64,000 nucleotides of DNA from JAUNSR01 sp036655355 (GCA_036655355.1 JAVVQG010000006.1:62001-126000); one strand, 5' to 3'; shown: positions 33,195 through 42,934, counted from the first letter of the stretch. Notes: generated from the letters alone by a model not told the origin. Program-made: numbers and translations.

Positions 33195-34175
33195 TTACTT
33201 CACGATCGTGGGACCGGTAGCGGGTCCTCCGGCGATCGAGTCACGCATGTCGGTATCCGCCTGGATATTTTTCATGCGGTAATAATCCATGATTCCCAGG
33301 TTCCCGTTACGGAAGGCTTCCGCAATAGCGATCGGCACCTCTTTTTCGGCCTCGATCACCTGAGCGCGGGCTTCTTGAGCTTTGGCGATCATCTCCTGTT
33401 CACGGGCGATGGCCATCGCTCTGCGCTCTTCGGCTTTTGCCTGCGCAATATTTTTATCGGCATTCGCCTGATCGATCTGTAGTTCGGCACCGATGTTCTT
33501 ACCTATGTCGATATCGGCGATATCGATGGAAAGGATCTCAAAGGCAGTTCCGGAGTCAAGCCCCTTGCGCAATACCAGTTTTGAGATGGAATCCGGGTTT
33601 TCCAAAACACTTTTGTGTGATTCGGCCGATCCGATAGAGGAAACGATACCTTCGCCGACACGGGCAAGAATGGTATCTTCGCCGGCACCACCCACCAATT
33701 GGCGGATGTTGGCACGTACCGTAACGCGTGCTTTGGCAATCAGCTGAATACCGTCTTTCGCCACCGCAATTACGGGAGGGGTATCGATCACTTTCGGATT
33801 CACCGACATCTGAACCGCCTCGAATACATCGCGTCCGGCCAGGTCAATCGCCGTAGCGGCTTTGAAATTCAGGTCGATATTGGCTTTCGAAGCGGATACC
33901 AACGCATGAACCACACGTTCGATGTGACCTCCTGCCAGGTAATGAGCCTCCAACTCGTCACGGGTGATGTTGTTCAGTCCCGCTTTGTGTGCCTCGATCA
34001 TCGCACGTACGATAATCTGCGGCGGTACGTGACGAATCCGCATCAGAAAGAGTTGTACCAGCGAGATTTGAACGCCGGACACTTTCGCAGAGATCCATAA
34101 AAGAACCGGTACGAAATGGAAGAAGAGGAATAATAATACGAGAATTATTCCCAAAAGAATTAATGATTCTGCCAT
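33195..34175 (-). CDS. floA: flotillin-like protein FloA
   Basis: A 326-residue flotillin-like scaffold protein. One N-terminal membrane segment (residues 5-30) is followed by a SPFH domain including RVTVRANIRQLVGG and ARVGEGIVSSIGS. A long Ala/Glu-rich coiled region (AQAKAEERRAMAIAREQEM) follows. FloA proteins organise functional membrane microdomains. The pairing with an NfeD protein 82 bp upstream is the standard flotillin operon. The TPR/WD40 gene completes the unit. Confidence 0.93.
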   Translation of the reverse strand: MAESLILLGIILVLLFLFFHFVPVLLWISAKVSGVQISLVQLFLMRIRHVPPQIIVRAMIEAHKAGLNNITRDELEAHYLAGGHIERVVHALVSASKANIDLNFKAATAIDLAGRDVFEAVQMSVNPKVIDTPPVIAVAKDGIQLIAKARVTVRANIRQLVGGAGEDTILARVGEGIVSSIGSAESHKSVLENPDSISKLVLRKGLDSGTAFEILSIDIADIDIGKNIGAELQIDQANADKNIAQAKAEERRAMAIAREQEMIAKAQEARAQVIEAEKEVPIAIAEAFRNGNLGIMDYYRMKNIQADTDMRDSIAGGPATGPTIVK

Positions 34176-34257
34176 TGTTGTTACTATTTAAGATTAAAAA
34201 GATTTTAGAAAAGCATGTGATGTGATTGGTTTATGCAGCCGTTCGGGTAAAAGCGAT

Positions 34258-34731
34258 TCATTCGGTCTCCTCAACCACCACGGAGGTTGGAAAGATACGG
34301 ATAATCTTCACATTCTTGCCCACTTCGATGAATCCGTTTTCAGATTTGGCTTCCACTTGATGCCCTTTCACCAAAATCGTACCCATTGGGTTCAGGATGG
34401 AGAGGGTGACGCCCGTTTCCCCTTCGCGAATCTCCGAGCCGATGGTGTTGGGCGCGGTGGAGTCGATCTCTTTCTTAAGCGCCATGCGGTTGAGCGCTTT
34501 GCTCTTGACGAACCAATAGACGCCGATGATCAGTGCGATGAGGCAGCCAAGCAACGTGATGTTACCCACCGTAGTACCCAACTGTTCGTAGGCGAACCAT
34601 ACGGCTCCCCCCATGAAGGCGATACCTCCGATGCCCGCGACGCCGAATCCGGGGATAAAGAATACTTCAAGAATAATCAGGCCGATGCCGAAGAGTGCTA
34701 AAAGCATGATGATAATCAGATCCCAAAACAT
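34258..34731 (-). CDS. NfeD family membrane protein
   Basis: A 157-residue NfeD short form. It has two or three hydrophobic segments at the N-terminus (residues 5-30 and 35-80), then an OB-fold with IREGETGVTLSILNPMGTIL and VVVEETE at the end. NfeD proteins work with flotillin or stomatin partners, here floA just downstream. The serine-protease domain of long NfeD proteins is absent. The gene starts 11 bp after the stop of the TPR/WD40 gene. Confidence 0.88.
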   Translation of the reverse strand: MFWDLIIIMLLALFGIGLIILEVFFIPGFGVAGIGGIAFMGGAVWFAYEQLGTTVGNITLLGCLIALIIGVYWFVKSKALNRMALKKEIDSTAPNTIGSEIREGETGVTLSILNPMGTILVKGHQVEAKSENGFIEVGKNVKIIRIFPTSVVVEETE

Positions 34732-34742
34732 AAGCGTTGCTC

Positions 34743-36206
34743 TTATTTGTTTCTTAAATAAAGAATTTCAGTATTTCTCGATTTCATCTCCAACTGAGGA
34801 ATCAACAGCTCCAATTCATTCGTTTTCCCTTCCAGCTGAAGGATTTTTGCACGTATCTTATTCTGAACGTTGCTGTTTCCGCGGTTCCACTCCTGACGTA
34901 GATTTTCCAGTTCGGTTTGGGTATTCGTTAGCATTTTGCTTGCCTGACGGGCTTCGGCATACAGTTCCCGCGCCTGCGTACTCTCGAAATCATCCATAAA
35001 CAGGTAAACGATGTTGTCATTGATTACGAACACAAAATCGCCGCGCTCTTTCGTAACCTTTTGCTCTTCGTTGTAAATGGAGTAGAGCAATTGATCGTAA
35101 GCCGCATCTTCCGGCCAGGTGCCACGGATCGAATCGATGCGGGCCAGGGAGATCGCCTCTTTCGGCGTGAGATCGCGGTAATACTCTTTCTCTCCCAGAT
35201 TCGGGATGAAGAGGTAAACAATTACTTTGTCTTCCGGCTGGAAACGGTCCGTAGCGAACCATCCTACGTTATTCCCTTCGTCGATGGCCATCAGGTAATC
35301 GTTGAAAGGGGAGTTGAACGGCATCGGAAGTCGCTCGGGAGTGAAATAGCTTTCGTTCGAAGTGTCGTAGCGGGTGATGTACAGGTCGTATCCACCCAAC
35401 GTCGGGTTCATGTCTGAAGCGTAGTATACTGTGAGTCCGTCTGTCAGTACGAACGGGAAGTTTTCGTTTGCCGCCGTATTGATGTTGTCCGGAAACGGAA
35501 TGGGCTCACTCCATGCTTCGCCGTGAAGCTTGTTGCTGGTGTAGAGGTCGTAGCCGTTTTCCGAATTCTTTTTCGCATAGACGCGACGGTCGCCGCGCTG
35601 ACTTTCGAATACAACGGTGAACTGCTCCGGATCCGCGGCAGCCAAGGTTTTATAATCGATGAAATGACCGGTCTCCTGACTCAGTTTGTAATATTCGAAG
35701 AAATTATTCTTATTTACGATCATGCTGTCTATGATCTGTACCTTCTCGATGCGGTTGAGCGCTTTGCTTCCCAGTTCGCACTGCTCGATGAGGATGTCTA
35801 CCGCAGCAAGCGCATCGGGATCCTTTTTCAAAAAGGTTTGGTATTTTTCGAGGTTCGCAATGGCTTCGTCAAACCGATATTCCCGTTGGTTTAATTTCCC
35901 CAGGTAAAGGTAAGCGCCCTGGATTCTCGATTTGGCTGCGAATTCGAGGTATTTGCGAGACAAAGCGTATTCGCCCGTCTCGAACAAAGCTTCCCCATAC
36001 CATTTGTTCACATCCGCGCGCTTGGGATATTTCTGGATCAACACTTCAAAAGCGGCTTTGGCTGCGGGATAATCCCCGGCCTTGATCATCTCTCTCGCCT
36101 GATCTAACGTTTGAGCACTACAAACAGCGCTGCCCCCGAATAGAAAAAACATCAGGAATAGCGTGCCAAGCAAATTGTTAACTCCTTTATGAATCTTTAA
36201 AAACAT
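34743..36206 (-). CDS. exported TPR/WD40-like beta-propeller protein
   Basis: A 487-residue exported protein. The signal peptide ends near GSAVCSAQ. Residues 35-150 contain TPR-like helices (AREMIKAGDYPAAKAAFEVL). A PD40-type propeller follows with FVLTDGLTVYYASDMNP and GGYDLYITRYD. The C-terminal 70 residues form a coiled coil. This layout resembles OmpA/PorE-like Bacteroidota envelope proteins but lacks an OmpA domain. It heads the operon with nfeD and floA. The exact job is unknown. Confidence 0.75.
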   Translation of the reverse strand: MFLKIHKGVNNLLGTLFLMFFLFGGSAVCSAQTLDQAREMIKAGDYPAAKAAFEVLIQKYPKRADVNKWYGEALFETGEYALSRKYLEFAAKSRIQGAYLYLGKLNQREYRFDEAIANLEKYQTFLKKDPDALAAVDILIEQCELGSKALNRIEKVQIIDSMIVNKNNFFEYYKLSQETGHFIDYKTLAAADPEQFTVVFESQRGDRRVYAKKNSENGYDLYTSNKLHGEAWSEPIPFPDNINTAANENFPFVLTDGLTVYYASDMNPTLGGYDLYITRYDTSNESYFTPERLPMPFNSPFNDYLMAIDEGNNVGWFATDRFQPEDKVIVYLFIPNLGEKEYYRDLTPKEAISLARIDSIRGTWPEDAAYDQLLYSIYNEEQKVTKERGDFVFVINDNIVYLFMDDFESTQARELYAEARQASKMLTNTQTELENLRQEWNRGNSNVQNKIRAKILQLEGKTNELELLIPQLEMKSRNTEILYLRNK

Positions 36207-36294
36207 ATATGCATAAATTAAATAACTCGTAACACAAAGCTAACAATTATTTTTAAGACTTAGCAGTATCCTCCGATGGTTTGAACGGATTTCT

Positions 36295-36302
36295 TAATTT
36301 TG
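36295..36302 (+). promoter_or_regulatory. ttcA promoter -7 box
   Basis: TAATTTTG fits TAnnTTTG, only 4 bp before the ATG at 36307, so the leader would be nearly absent. It may also be a chance match. Confidence 0.35.
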
Positions 36303-36306
36303 CGGC

Positions 36307-37056
36307 ATGGCAAAATTTACGGAAGAGGAACAATTGTTCCATAAAATAGAACGAAAGATTAGAAAAGCGATGGTCGACTACCGTCTGATTGAGGATGGTG
36401 ACCGTATTCTGGTAGGTTTATCGGGTGGAAAAGATTCATTGGCATTGATTGATTTGCTGGGTCGGAGGAAGAAAATCCACAAGCCGAAATTCGAAGTGAT
36501 CGCGGTACATATCTCGATGACCAATATCGGTTATGTATCCGATCTGCAATACCTGCGCGATCATTGTGAGAAGAATGACATCCGCTTCGTGCACCATGAA
36601 ACGGCATTCGATATGTCCACCGACAAACGCAAATCGCCCTGTTTCCTGTGTTCGTGGACCCGAAGAAAGGCACTTTTCGCCATCGCAAAGGAGTATGCGT
36701 GCAATAAGATCGCGCTGGGGCATCACCAAGACGACATTCTGCAGACGTTGTTGATGAATATGACCTTCCAAGGCGCTTTCGGGACGATGCCTCCGAAACT
36801 GAAGATGGATAAGTTCGATATGACGATCATCCGACCTTTGTGTCTGGTACCGGAAAGCGAACTGGTGGAGATGGGAGCGATGCTCGGATATGTAAGACAG
36901 AAGCAGCCGTGTCCTTATGAAACGAGCTCAAGTCGCCCTGAAATGAAAACTGTTGTGAAAATGCTTGAACAGATGAACGAGCATGCACGTTATAATTTAT
37001 GGTCGAGCATGAACAATATCCAAACGGATTACCTTCCTGCTCCCGTAAAGGATTAA
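36307..37056 (+). CDS. ttcA: tRNA 2-thiocytidine biosynthesis protein TtcA-like
   Basis: A 249-residue PP-loop ATPase. The PP-loop SGGKDSLAL is at residues 39-47. SPCFLCSWTRRK carries the CxxC pair for the Fe-S cluster or thiolation, and LGHHQDDILQT is the following family block. A third Cys is in KQPCPYE. TtcA-type enzymes thiolate cytidine 32 of tRNA. TilS-type lysidine synthesis is less likely because of the CxxC. The gene is 18 bp upstream of a ThiM-like gene and probably co-transcribed with it. Confidence 0.85.
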   Translation: MAKFTEEEQLFHKIERKIRKAMVDYRLIEDGDRILVGLSGGKDSLALIDLLGRRKKIHKPKFEVIAVHISMTNIGYVSDLQYLRDHCEKNDIRFVHHETAFDMSTDKRKSPCFLCSWTRRKALFAIAKEYACNKIALGHHQDDILQTLLMNMTFQGAFGTMPPKLKMDKFDMTIIRPLCLVPESELVEMGAMLGYVRQKQPCPYETSSSRPEMKTVVKMLEQMNEHARYNLWSSMNNIQTDYLPAPVKD

Positions 37057-37074
37057 CGTTTAAACCAAACAATC

Positions 37075-37872
37075 ATGATCGAAAGGGTAGAGGCGATTTG
37101 GTCGGACCTCGAAAAAATCAGACTTTCCATACCCCTGGTTGGGTATATGTCAGGCTTCGGAGTGATGAATAATCTCTCAAACATGTTATTGGCCGTGGGT
37201 GCTGCTCCCAAAGCCATTCTTTGTGAAGAGGAGGCGGAAGACACCGTGCCGGTTTGTTCCGCGATGTTTCTAACCAGCGAGATGGCAAGAGGTGCCTACC
37301 TGGATCAGTTTCAGAAAATAATGCCCAAAGCGAAAGAATCTGGCGTACCGTTTGTTTTCGATCCCGCAGGCGTTTCGGGCTCTGTGTTTCGGAGCGATAT
37401 CTGTATGAAGTTGCTCAGCGATGGTAGACCGACGGTGATTAAAGGGAATGCGGCGGAGATCATGGCCTTAAGAGCACTATTCATCCCGCAAGATGATTCC
37501 TCACCCGCTGAAGATGAATTGTCTGAATACGCTTTCCTTCGGGCGGCACATCAATTATCCCATTTCTTTGAGTGCGTGGTGGTGGTGAGCGGTCTGAAAA
37601 GCCATGTGGTGTATCAGGATGAGGAATCGCAGGTGATGAACGGCTCGATGCTCATGCTCCGGAATGCCGATACATCGGCTTTCGCCTCCGCGTTGTGCGC
37701 CACATTCGCAGCAGTAAATCCGAATCCCTACGAAGCGTGCATCAATGCGATGTTCGTTTTGGGAATAGCTGCCGAAATCGGCGAACAGGATAGTGACGGT
37801 CCCGGAACCTACCTCCCTCGTTTTCTGGATGCTTTAGCCAATATGGCCAAATATCAGTTGCTCTTGAAATAA
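37075..37872 (+). CDS. ThiM-like (hydroxyethylthiazole kinase) family protein, degenerate active site
   Basis: A 265-residue protein aligning with ThiM: VMNNLSNMLLAVGAAPKAIL near the N-terminus (hydroxyethylthiazole pocket), FDPAGVSGS, and IKGNAAEIMAL in place of the GNxSE motif. The catalytic loop of ThiM (GTGC) is replaced here by DTSA in front of FASAL, so the active-site Cys and the anion-hole glycines are gone. It may be an altered-function paralogue. No thi-box riboswitch precedes it and no thiamine gene adjoins. Its upstream partner is ttcA, a tRNA thiolase. Confidence 0.7.
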   Translation: MIERVEAIWSDLEKIRLSIPLVGYMSGFGVMNNLSNMLLAVGAAPKAILCEEEAEDTVPVCSAMFLTSEMARGAYLDQFQKIMPKAKESGVPFVFDPAGVSGSVFRSDICMKLLSDGRPTVIKGNAAEIMALRALFIPQDDSSPAEDELSEYAFLRAAHQLSHFFECVVVVSGLKSHVVYQDEESQVMNGSMLMLRNADTSAFASALCATFAAVNPNPYEACINAMFVLGIAAEIGEQDSDGPGTYLPRFLDALANMAKYQLLLK

Positions 37873-37892
37873 GCGATACTTTTTTGATTTTC

Positions 37893-37937
37893 AAAAAGCG
37901 CTGTAGACGTGAATAAATAACGTTTACAGCGCTTTTT
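37893..37937 (+). terminator. intrinsic terminator after the thiM-like gene
   Basis: AAAAAGCGCTGTAGACGT pairs with ACGTTTACAGCGCTTTTT, a long and strong hairpin. Confidence 0.82.
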
Positions 37938-37952
37938 CTATTAGCTTATGCG

Positions 37953-37960
37953 TATTTTTG
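37953..37960 (+). promoter_or_regulatory. EFR1-protein promoter -7 box
   Basis: TATTTTTG matches TAnnTTTG, 24 bp before the chosen ATG at 37985, which supports that start. Confidence 0.5.
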
Positions 37961-37984
37961 GAGTATAATCAAAAATTCATCCGT

Positions 37985-38767
37985 ATGATCTTTTATTCTT
38001 CCGGTACCGGCAACAGCTGGTGGGTGGCCAACCGATTGGCTGAGGAACTCAACGAACGGGTAACCTCCATAACCTCTATTCTCAACGGAAACGAACAGCA
38101 GTTCAGCTATGAAGCGAATGAAACGGAAGAGGTGATTCTCCTTTTTCCGATCCACTCGTGGGGACCTCCCGAATTAATCAACCGTTTTGTGCGTCAGCTT
38201 ACGTTAACGGGTAAGAAATCGGTTTGGGCCGTGGCAACTTGCGGCGATGAGTGCGGTATGACAGACCGGATCCTGAAGCGGGAACTCGCTTCGCGCGGAA
38301 TTGAATTGAAAGGTTGTTTTTCGGTGGTGATGCCCAACAACTACATCCTGATGAGGGGATTCGGTACGGATTCGAAAGCGCTTGAGCAGCGTAAACTGTC
38401 TGAAGCTCCCGAACGAATCGCTCGCATCGCCGAAGCGATACGGAACCGGGTTCCGGACGCATCCCTTTACGATACGGGGACGTTTAGAAGGGTGAAGTCT
38501 CAATTGATCTACCCCTTGTTCATTCGTTATTCGATCGGCTCGAGTGCATTCCATGCGACAGATAAATGTGTGGGATGCGGGATCTGCCAAAAGCTTTGTC
38601 CCACTCGTAACATCACCATGATACACAAAGAGCCGGTTTGGAGTAAAGATTGCGTACAATGTACGGCATGCATCCACCGGTGTCCGTTTCGCGCGATCGA
38701 ATACGGCAACGTAACCCGCAAGATGGGACGTTACGTACACCCTGAACTACCAGCCTCATACAAATGA
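37985..38767 (+). CDS. EFR1-type flavodoxin-ferredoxin protein
   Basis: A 260-residue protein. Residues 1-160 are a flavodoxin-like domain starting MIFYSSGTGNSWWVANRLA, the FMN phosphate loop. The C-terminal third has two 4Fe-4S motifs, CVGCGICQKLCP and CVQCTACIHRCP. This is the EFR1 family, an electron-transfer protein of anaerobes. The ATG at 37985 starts exactly at the flavodoxin strand. The longer frame uses a TTG. Its physiological electron partners are unknown. Confidence 0.88.
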   Translation: MIFYSSGTGNSWWVANRLAEELNERVTSITSILNGNEQQFSYEANETEEVILLFPIHSWGPPELINRFVRQLTLTGKKSVWAVATCGDECGMTDRILKRELASRGIELKGCFSVVMPNNYILMRGFGTDSKALEQRKLSEAPERIARIAEAIRNRVPDASLYDTGTFRRVKSQLIYPLFIRYSIGSSAFHATDKCVGCGICQKLCPTRNITMIHKEPVWSKDCVQCTACIHRCPFRAIEYGNVTRKMGRYVHPELPASYK

Positions 38768-38768
38768 G

Positions 38769-38804
38769 AAAGGCTGTCTCAATCATTGTTTGAGACAGCC
38801 TTTT
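38769..38804. terminator. bidirectional terminator between EFR1 protein and POT transporter
   Basis: AAGGCTGTCTCAA pairs with TTGAGACAGCCTT plus T-runs on both sides, between convergent genes. Confidence 0.82.
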
Positions 38805-38830
38805 GTATTTTCAGAAAGGGATAGCCGATC

Positions 38831-40183
38831 TTATTTTTTCTCTTTAGAGAATGCTCCGAAGATAAACAGCGCGATAGCCGATACCAATCCGATTGCGGCA
38901 AAATAGAACCAGATGTAATGTGCGTGTACCGAAGCTGCCTGCCATGCCTCGTGAGTCGGGAACAGAGACGGATCCGGACAATATTTGCCCAAAAGGTAAC
39001 CTGAGAGACCGAAACCGAGAATAGAAGCGATAAACGAGTTGATGTGGCTGAAACCGAGATACATCCCTTCATCCCCTTTCGGAGCCTGCATGGAGAAGTA
39101 TTCCAGGTAGCGTGGCGAGATGAATGTTTCGGCCAACGCCTGTACTGCGATACCGATCACCATCATGAATGCGATCGGGTTCAGGCCGAAGATCGATTCG
39201 CCCATCATATTTCCCGAAGCCATCAACAAAGCGGAAAGAGGCATTAGCAACATACCCACCGCCATGGACGTGATCGCCGAACGTTTTTTCATCATGTTCG
39301 TCACCGCGTTAACCAAAAGAACCACTACCAACGGATTCACATTGGCATACCATGCCGGAGTGGAATCTTCGCCGGCCATACGGATCACATATTTAGGCAT
39401 TGTAGCGTAAAGCTGGTAATAAACCATCCAGAATCCACTCACGATCAGCGTCAGAATGATCAGACGTGAATTCGTCAATACGCCCAAAAGGCCTTTGCCA
39501 ATCTCGCGGAAGCTTTTCCCTTCGCCACTGTTGTGTGTTGTCTTATATAGGAAGTACACCGCGATCAGTGCCAGAAACGTAGCCGATGCCGAGAAGTAGT
39601 TCAAGTAAACCAACCCTTCGTTACCCATCGCTTTACGAATCGGTTCCACGACCGTTTTTCCCGTAAAGCTACCGATGTTCACCATCATATAGAATAAGGA
39701 GAAACCTTTGGCACGTGTTTCGGGAGTGGTCTCTTTCGCAACGGTACCGGAGATGATTGATTTGATGAATGCGCCTCCGATTACGATGATCACCATGACC
39801 GGCACGATCGCCCATCTCATCGAGCTCTCACGAAGTCCCGTAAATGTGGTATCCATGCCATAGCTTACCAATCCGGCAGATTCAAGCAGGGTAGGCAGCA
39901 CGCCCAGACCGAGGTATCCGATGGTTAACAGGGTGAAGGCAACCAACATCGATTTACGGAATCCGATCTTATCGGCATACGCACCTGTAAATGTTGGAAG
40001 TAAATAAAGGGCTCCGGAGAATACACCCGAAATCAGACCCGCTTCCAGGTCGCTGAATCCCATTACTTTCGAAAGGTAAAGTGTGATTACGATAAATACG
40101 GTGTAGTAGGCCATTCTTTCGAACATCTCTACCGTGTTGGCCACCCAGAACGCCTGGGAGAATTTTTTGAAAATTGAACTCAT
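38831..40183 (-). CDS. POT/PTR-type MFS transporter
   Basis: A 450-residue protein with about 12 membrane helices. The first helix carries VEMFERMAYYTVFIVITLYL, which fits the ExxERxxYY proton-coupling motif of the proton-dependent oligopeptide transporter family. YADKIGFRKS is the MFS motif A loop after helix 2. It probably imports di- or tripeptides by proton symport. It follows a phosphoesterase gene by 35 bp on the same strand. Confidence 0.82.
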   Translation of the reverse strand: MSSIFKKFSQAFWVANTVEMFERMAYYTVFIVITLYLSKVMGFSDLEAGLISGVFSGALYLLPTFTGAYADKIGFRKSMLVAFTLLTIGYLGLGVLPTLLESAGLVSYGMDTTFTGLRESSMRWAIVPVMVIIVIGGAFIKSIISGTVAKETTPETRAKGFSLFYMMVNIGSFTGKTVVEPIRKAMGNEGLVYLNYFSASATFLALIAVYFLYKTTHNSGEGKSFREIGKGLLGVLTNSRLIILTLIVSGFWMVYYQLYATMPKYVIRMAGEDSTPAWYANVNPLVVVLLVNAVTNMMKKRSAITSMAVGMLLMPLSALLMASGNMMGESIFGLNPIAFMMVIGIAVQALAETFISPRYLEYFSMQAPKGDEGMYLGFSHINSFIASILGFGLSGYLLGKYCPDPSLFPTHEAWQAASVHAHYIWFYFAAIGLVSAIALFIFGAFSKEKK

Positions 40184-40218
40184 AGATAAGCAATAGTTTA
40201 TAGTGATGAATTGATTGA

Positions 40219-40716
40219 TTACTCTTTTTCGGCAAGCTCGATCACTTCCAAGTCACGGATGTTTCCCTGATCCAGCACAAAACGAACCAGCGTGCGTGTT
40301 TTATGGAATCCCTGTTTGCCTGCCGCTCCGGGATTGATGTGGAGCGATTGCAGGGTTTTGTCAAAGAGCACCTTTAGAATGTGCGAATGACCGCTGATGA
40401 ATAGCTTCGGGGGATGACGAAAGATATGTGGCGTCACTTCGGGCGCATATTTTCCGGGATACCCTCCGATGTGGGTGATCCAGACATCCACACCCTCCGC
40501 CGTGAAGCGCTGGTGTTTGGGATACCGCTTGCGTAACTCCGTTCCGTCGATGTTTCCCACCACGAAACGAATCGGTTTAAAAGCCTCGAATTTATCAGCT
40601 ACTTCGATGGATCCTATATCGCCCGCATGCCAGATTTCATCGCAATCAGCGAAATATTTCAGATAACGTTCGTCCCACCAGCCGTGGGTGTCAGAGAGGA
40701 GTCCAATTTTTAGCAT
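40219..40716 (-). CDS. YfcE/MJ0936-type metallophosphoesterase
   Basis: A 165-residue calcineurin-like phosphoesterase. The metal motifs are LLSDTHGWW (D, H), HAGDIGS, VVGNIDG, THIGGYPGKY and SGHSHI. Family members are phosphodiesterases acting on small substrates, often with Mn. It is the first gene of a two-gene operon with the POT transporter. The natural substrate cannot be told. Confidence 0.9.
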   Translation of the reverse strand: MLKIGLLSDTHGWWDERYLKYFADCDEIWHAGDIGSIEVADKFEAFKPIRFVVGNIDGTELRKRYPKHQRFTAEGVDVWITHIGGYPGKYAPEVTPHIFRHPPKLFISGHSHILKVLFDKTLQSLHINPGAAGKQGFHKTRTLVRFVLDQGNIRDLEVIELAEKE

Positions 40717-40794
40717 ATAAATATTTCGAATTTCAACAAATATACATATCTTTCAACAACCTACAAATCTAATATTTCTGAAACCCTTACGCTC

Positions 40795-42876
40795 ATGGAA
40801 AACGAAAGGAAGCTTTTTAAACGCGATATCAGTTGGCTCTCATTTAATTATCGGGTGCTGATGGAGGCGAAAGATGAGTCGTTGCCTTTATTTGAGAGAA
40901 TTAAATTCCTCTCGATCTACTCCTCCAACTTGGAGGAATTCTACCGTGTGCGTGTTTCTGAACACCGGCAACAGGAGAATAGTGCAGACGCATCCCCCGA
41001 GCAGCGGAAGCAGGCCACCAAGACGCTTGAACAGATCAACCAGGAGGTGGAGCGACAATTGCGTGAATTCGACAGTTTCTTTAGTAATGACATCCGCAAG
41101 GAGCTTGCCCGGCAACACATCGTATTGTATGAAGACCACCGGGTGGAGGATTTTCACCGGGATTACATCCGTACCTATTTCCGCGAGGAGGTGTTTCCTT
41201 ACCTCGAACCGATGATTCTTCTCAAAGACCAAATCAATACGTTTATACGCGATAACCGCTTGTATATGGTACTTCGGATGTATCTGAAGGAGGAGCCGTT
41301 ACTTGAGGGGTTGCCCAAACGCGGACAGCCGTACTATTTCGTAATGAAGGTGCCCTATGCCAAAGTTCCCCGTTTTATTGAACTCCCCGCTCACAACGGC
41401 TCGTACTACCTGATGTTCGCAGAAGACATGATCGAGGCGAATCTGGACATGGTGTTTCCCGGGTTCGAGGTGGAGAGTGTCTATACGGTACGCGTATCGC
41501 GCGATGCCGATTTTCTGATACCCATCGAGACGGAACAAACGCTCGTGGAGGAGATCCGTAAGAATGTGCGCAAGCGGAAGATCGGAGTGGCCAACCGCTT
41601 CGTATACGACAATATGATGCCTTTTGATTTTCTGAACTTTTTATGCAATGCGTTCGGAATCTCCATCGAGCGATGCATTCCCGAGGGACGGCACCTGCAC
41701 TTGGAGGATCTGATCAAGTTGCCCAACCCGATCGGAAAGGAGTTGACCGAACAACTTCCGCTTCCGTTGCGTATCCGTGAGTTCGATAATTCAGGATCCG
41801 TTTTCAAGGTGATAAAGAAACAGGATATGTTGCTCCATTTTCCATACCATTCCTTTGAATACCTGCTCCGTTTTCTGAATGAGGCGGCTTTTGATCCGGG
41901 AGTGGAGGAGATTAAACTAACGCAATACCGGGTAGCGGAGAATTCCGCCGTAATCAATTCCCTGATAAGTGCTGCGCAGAATGGCAAGCGGGTTACTGTC
42001 TTTGTGGAGTTGAAAGCGCGTTTCGATGAGGAGAATAATTACGATACCTCCGAGCGGATGCGCAAAGCCGGCATCCGGATCATCTACTCATTGCCCCGCT
42101 TGAAGGTGCATGCCAAAATGGCCTTAGTGCTTCGTAAACGGGAGAAATATAACCTGGAGAAGAGTTACGCTTGTCTGAGTACGGGCAATTTCAATGAAAA
42201 TACCGCGAAGGTGTATTCTGATCTTATGATCCTGACCAACCGAATCGAACTGATTACCGAAATGGATCGGTTGTTCGGAATGTTGGAGAAGGGAGTGGAG
42301 GATTACGATTTCAAATACCTGTTGGTTTCGCAGTTCAATATGATCGACGGAATCGAACAGAAGATCCGACAGGAGATGCAGAATCAGCAAGAGGGAAGAA
42401 AGGCGCGGATCATTCTGAAGATGAACGGACTGCAGGATCCGGCTCTCGTGCAGCTGCTTTACGATGCGAGCGAGGCGGGGGTGCAGATTGACCTGATCGT
42501 GCGCGGAATCTGTTGTTTGGTACCCAACCAGTCTTATAGTCGGAATATCCGGATTACACGCATCGTGGATTCCTACCTGGAGCATTCTCGGGTGTGGTAT
42601 TTTTATGCAGACGGCAACGAGGAGGTATTTATTACTTCGGCCGACTGGATGCGGCGGAACATTCATCGACGCATTGAAACGGCTTTTCCTGTGTGGGATC
42701 GGCACGTGAAGGAGACCATCATCAACGGTTTGATGATTCAGCTGGCCGATAATATAAAGGCGTGCTGGATTGATGAGAATCTGAATAATATTTACAAGAA
42801 GGAGGGACAGCTGAAGAATCCGATGAGGGCTCAGCGCAAAATTTACGAATCGCTCAGAAATGAGAGTTACAATTAA
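40795..42876 (+). CDS. ppk1: polyphosphate kinase 1
   Basis: A 693-residue PPK1. The N-terminal domain contains KRDISWLSFNYRVLMEAKD. The head domain precedes the two catalytic phospholipase-D-like halves, with RRNIHRRIETAFPV near the end and VHAKMALVLRKRE plus STGNFNENTAKVYSD carrying the active His region. It makes and degrades inorganic polyphosphate from ATP. The gene is complete, stands alone and ends with a strong terminator. Confidence 0.96.
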   Translation: MENERKLFKRDISWLSFNYRVLMEAKDESLPLFERIKFLSIYSSNLEEFYRVRVSEHRQQENSADASPEQRKQATKTLEQINQEVERQLREFDSFFSNDIRKELARQHIVLYEDHRVEDFHRDYIRTYFREEVFPYLEPMILLKDQINTFIRDNRLYMVLRMYLKEEPLLEGLPKRGQPYYFVMKVPYAKVPRFIELPAHNGSYYLMFAEDMIEANLDMVFPGFEVESVYTVRVSRDADFLIPIETEQTLVEEIRKNVRKRKIGVANRFVYDNMMPFDFLNFLCNAFGISIERCIPEGRHLHLEDLIKLPNPIGKELTEQLPLPLRIREFDNSGSVFKVIKKQDMLLHFPYHSFEYLLRFLNEAAFDPGVEEIKLTQYRVAENSAVINSLISAAQNGKRVTVFVELKARFDEENNYDTSERMRKAGIRIIYSLPRLKVHAKMALVLRKREKYNLEKSYACLSTGNFNENTAKVYSDLMILTNRIELITEMDRLFGMLEKGVEDYDFKYLLVSQFNMIDGIEQKIRQEMQNQQEGRKARIILKMNGLQDPALVQLLYDASEAGVQIDLIVRGICCLVPNQSYSRNIRITRIVDSYLEHSRVWYFYADGNEEVFITSADWMRRNIHRRIETAFPVWDRHVKETIINGLMIQLADNIKACWIDENLNNIYKKEGQLKNPMRAQRKIYESLRNESYN

Positions 42877-42934
42877 AAAACAGCATGCTGCACACGAATC
42901 GGCAGGGATTCGGAAGTGCAGCATGCTGTTTTTT
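42875..42934. terminator. terminator between ppk1 and yccF
   Basis: AAAAAACAGCATGCTGCAC pairs with GTGCAGCATGCTGTTTTTT across a 21-nt loop, between convergent genes. Confidence 0.8.

Noticed and set aside
37057..37074. Thi-box (TPP) riboswitch before the thiM-like gene
   Set aside because: Only 18 bp separate the gene from ttcA, too short for the aptamer.
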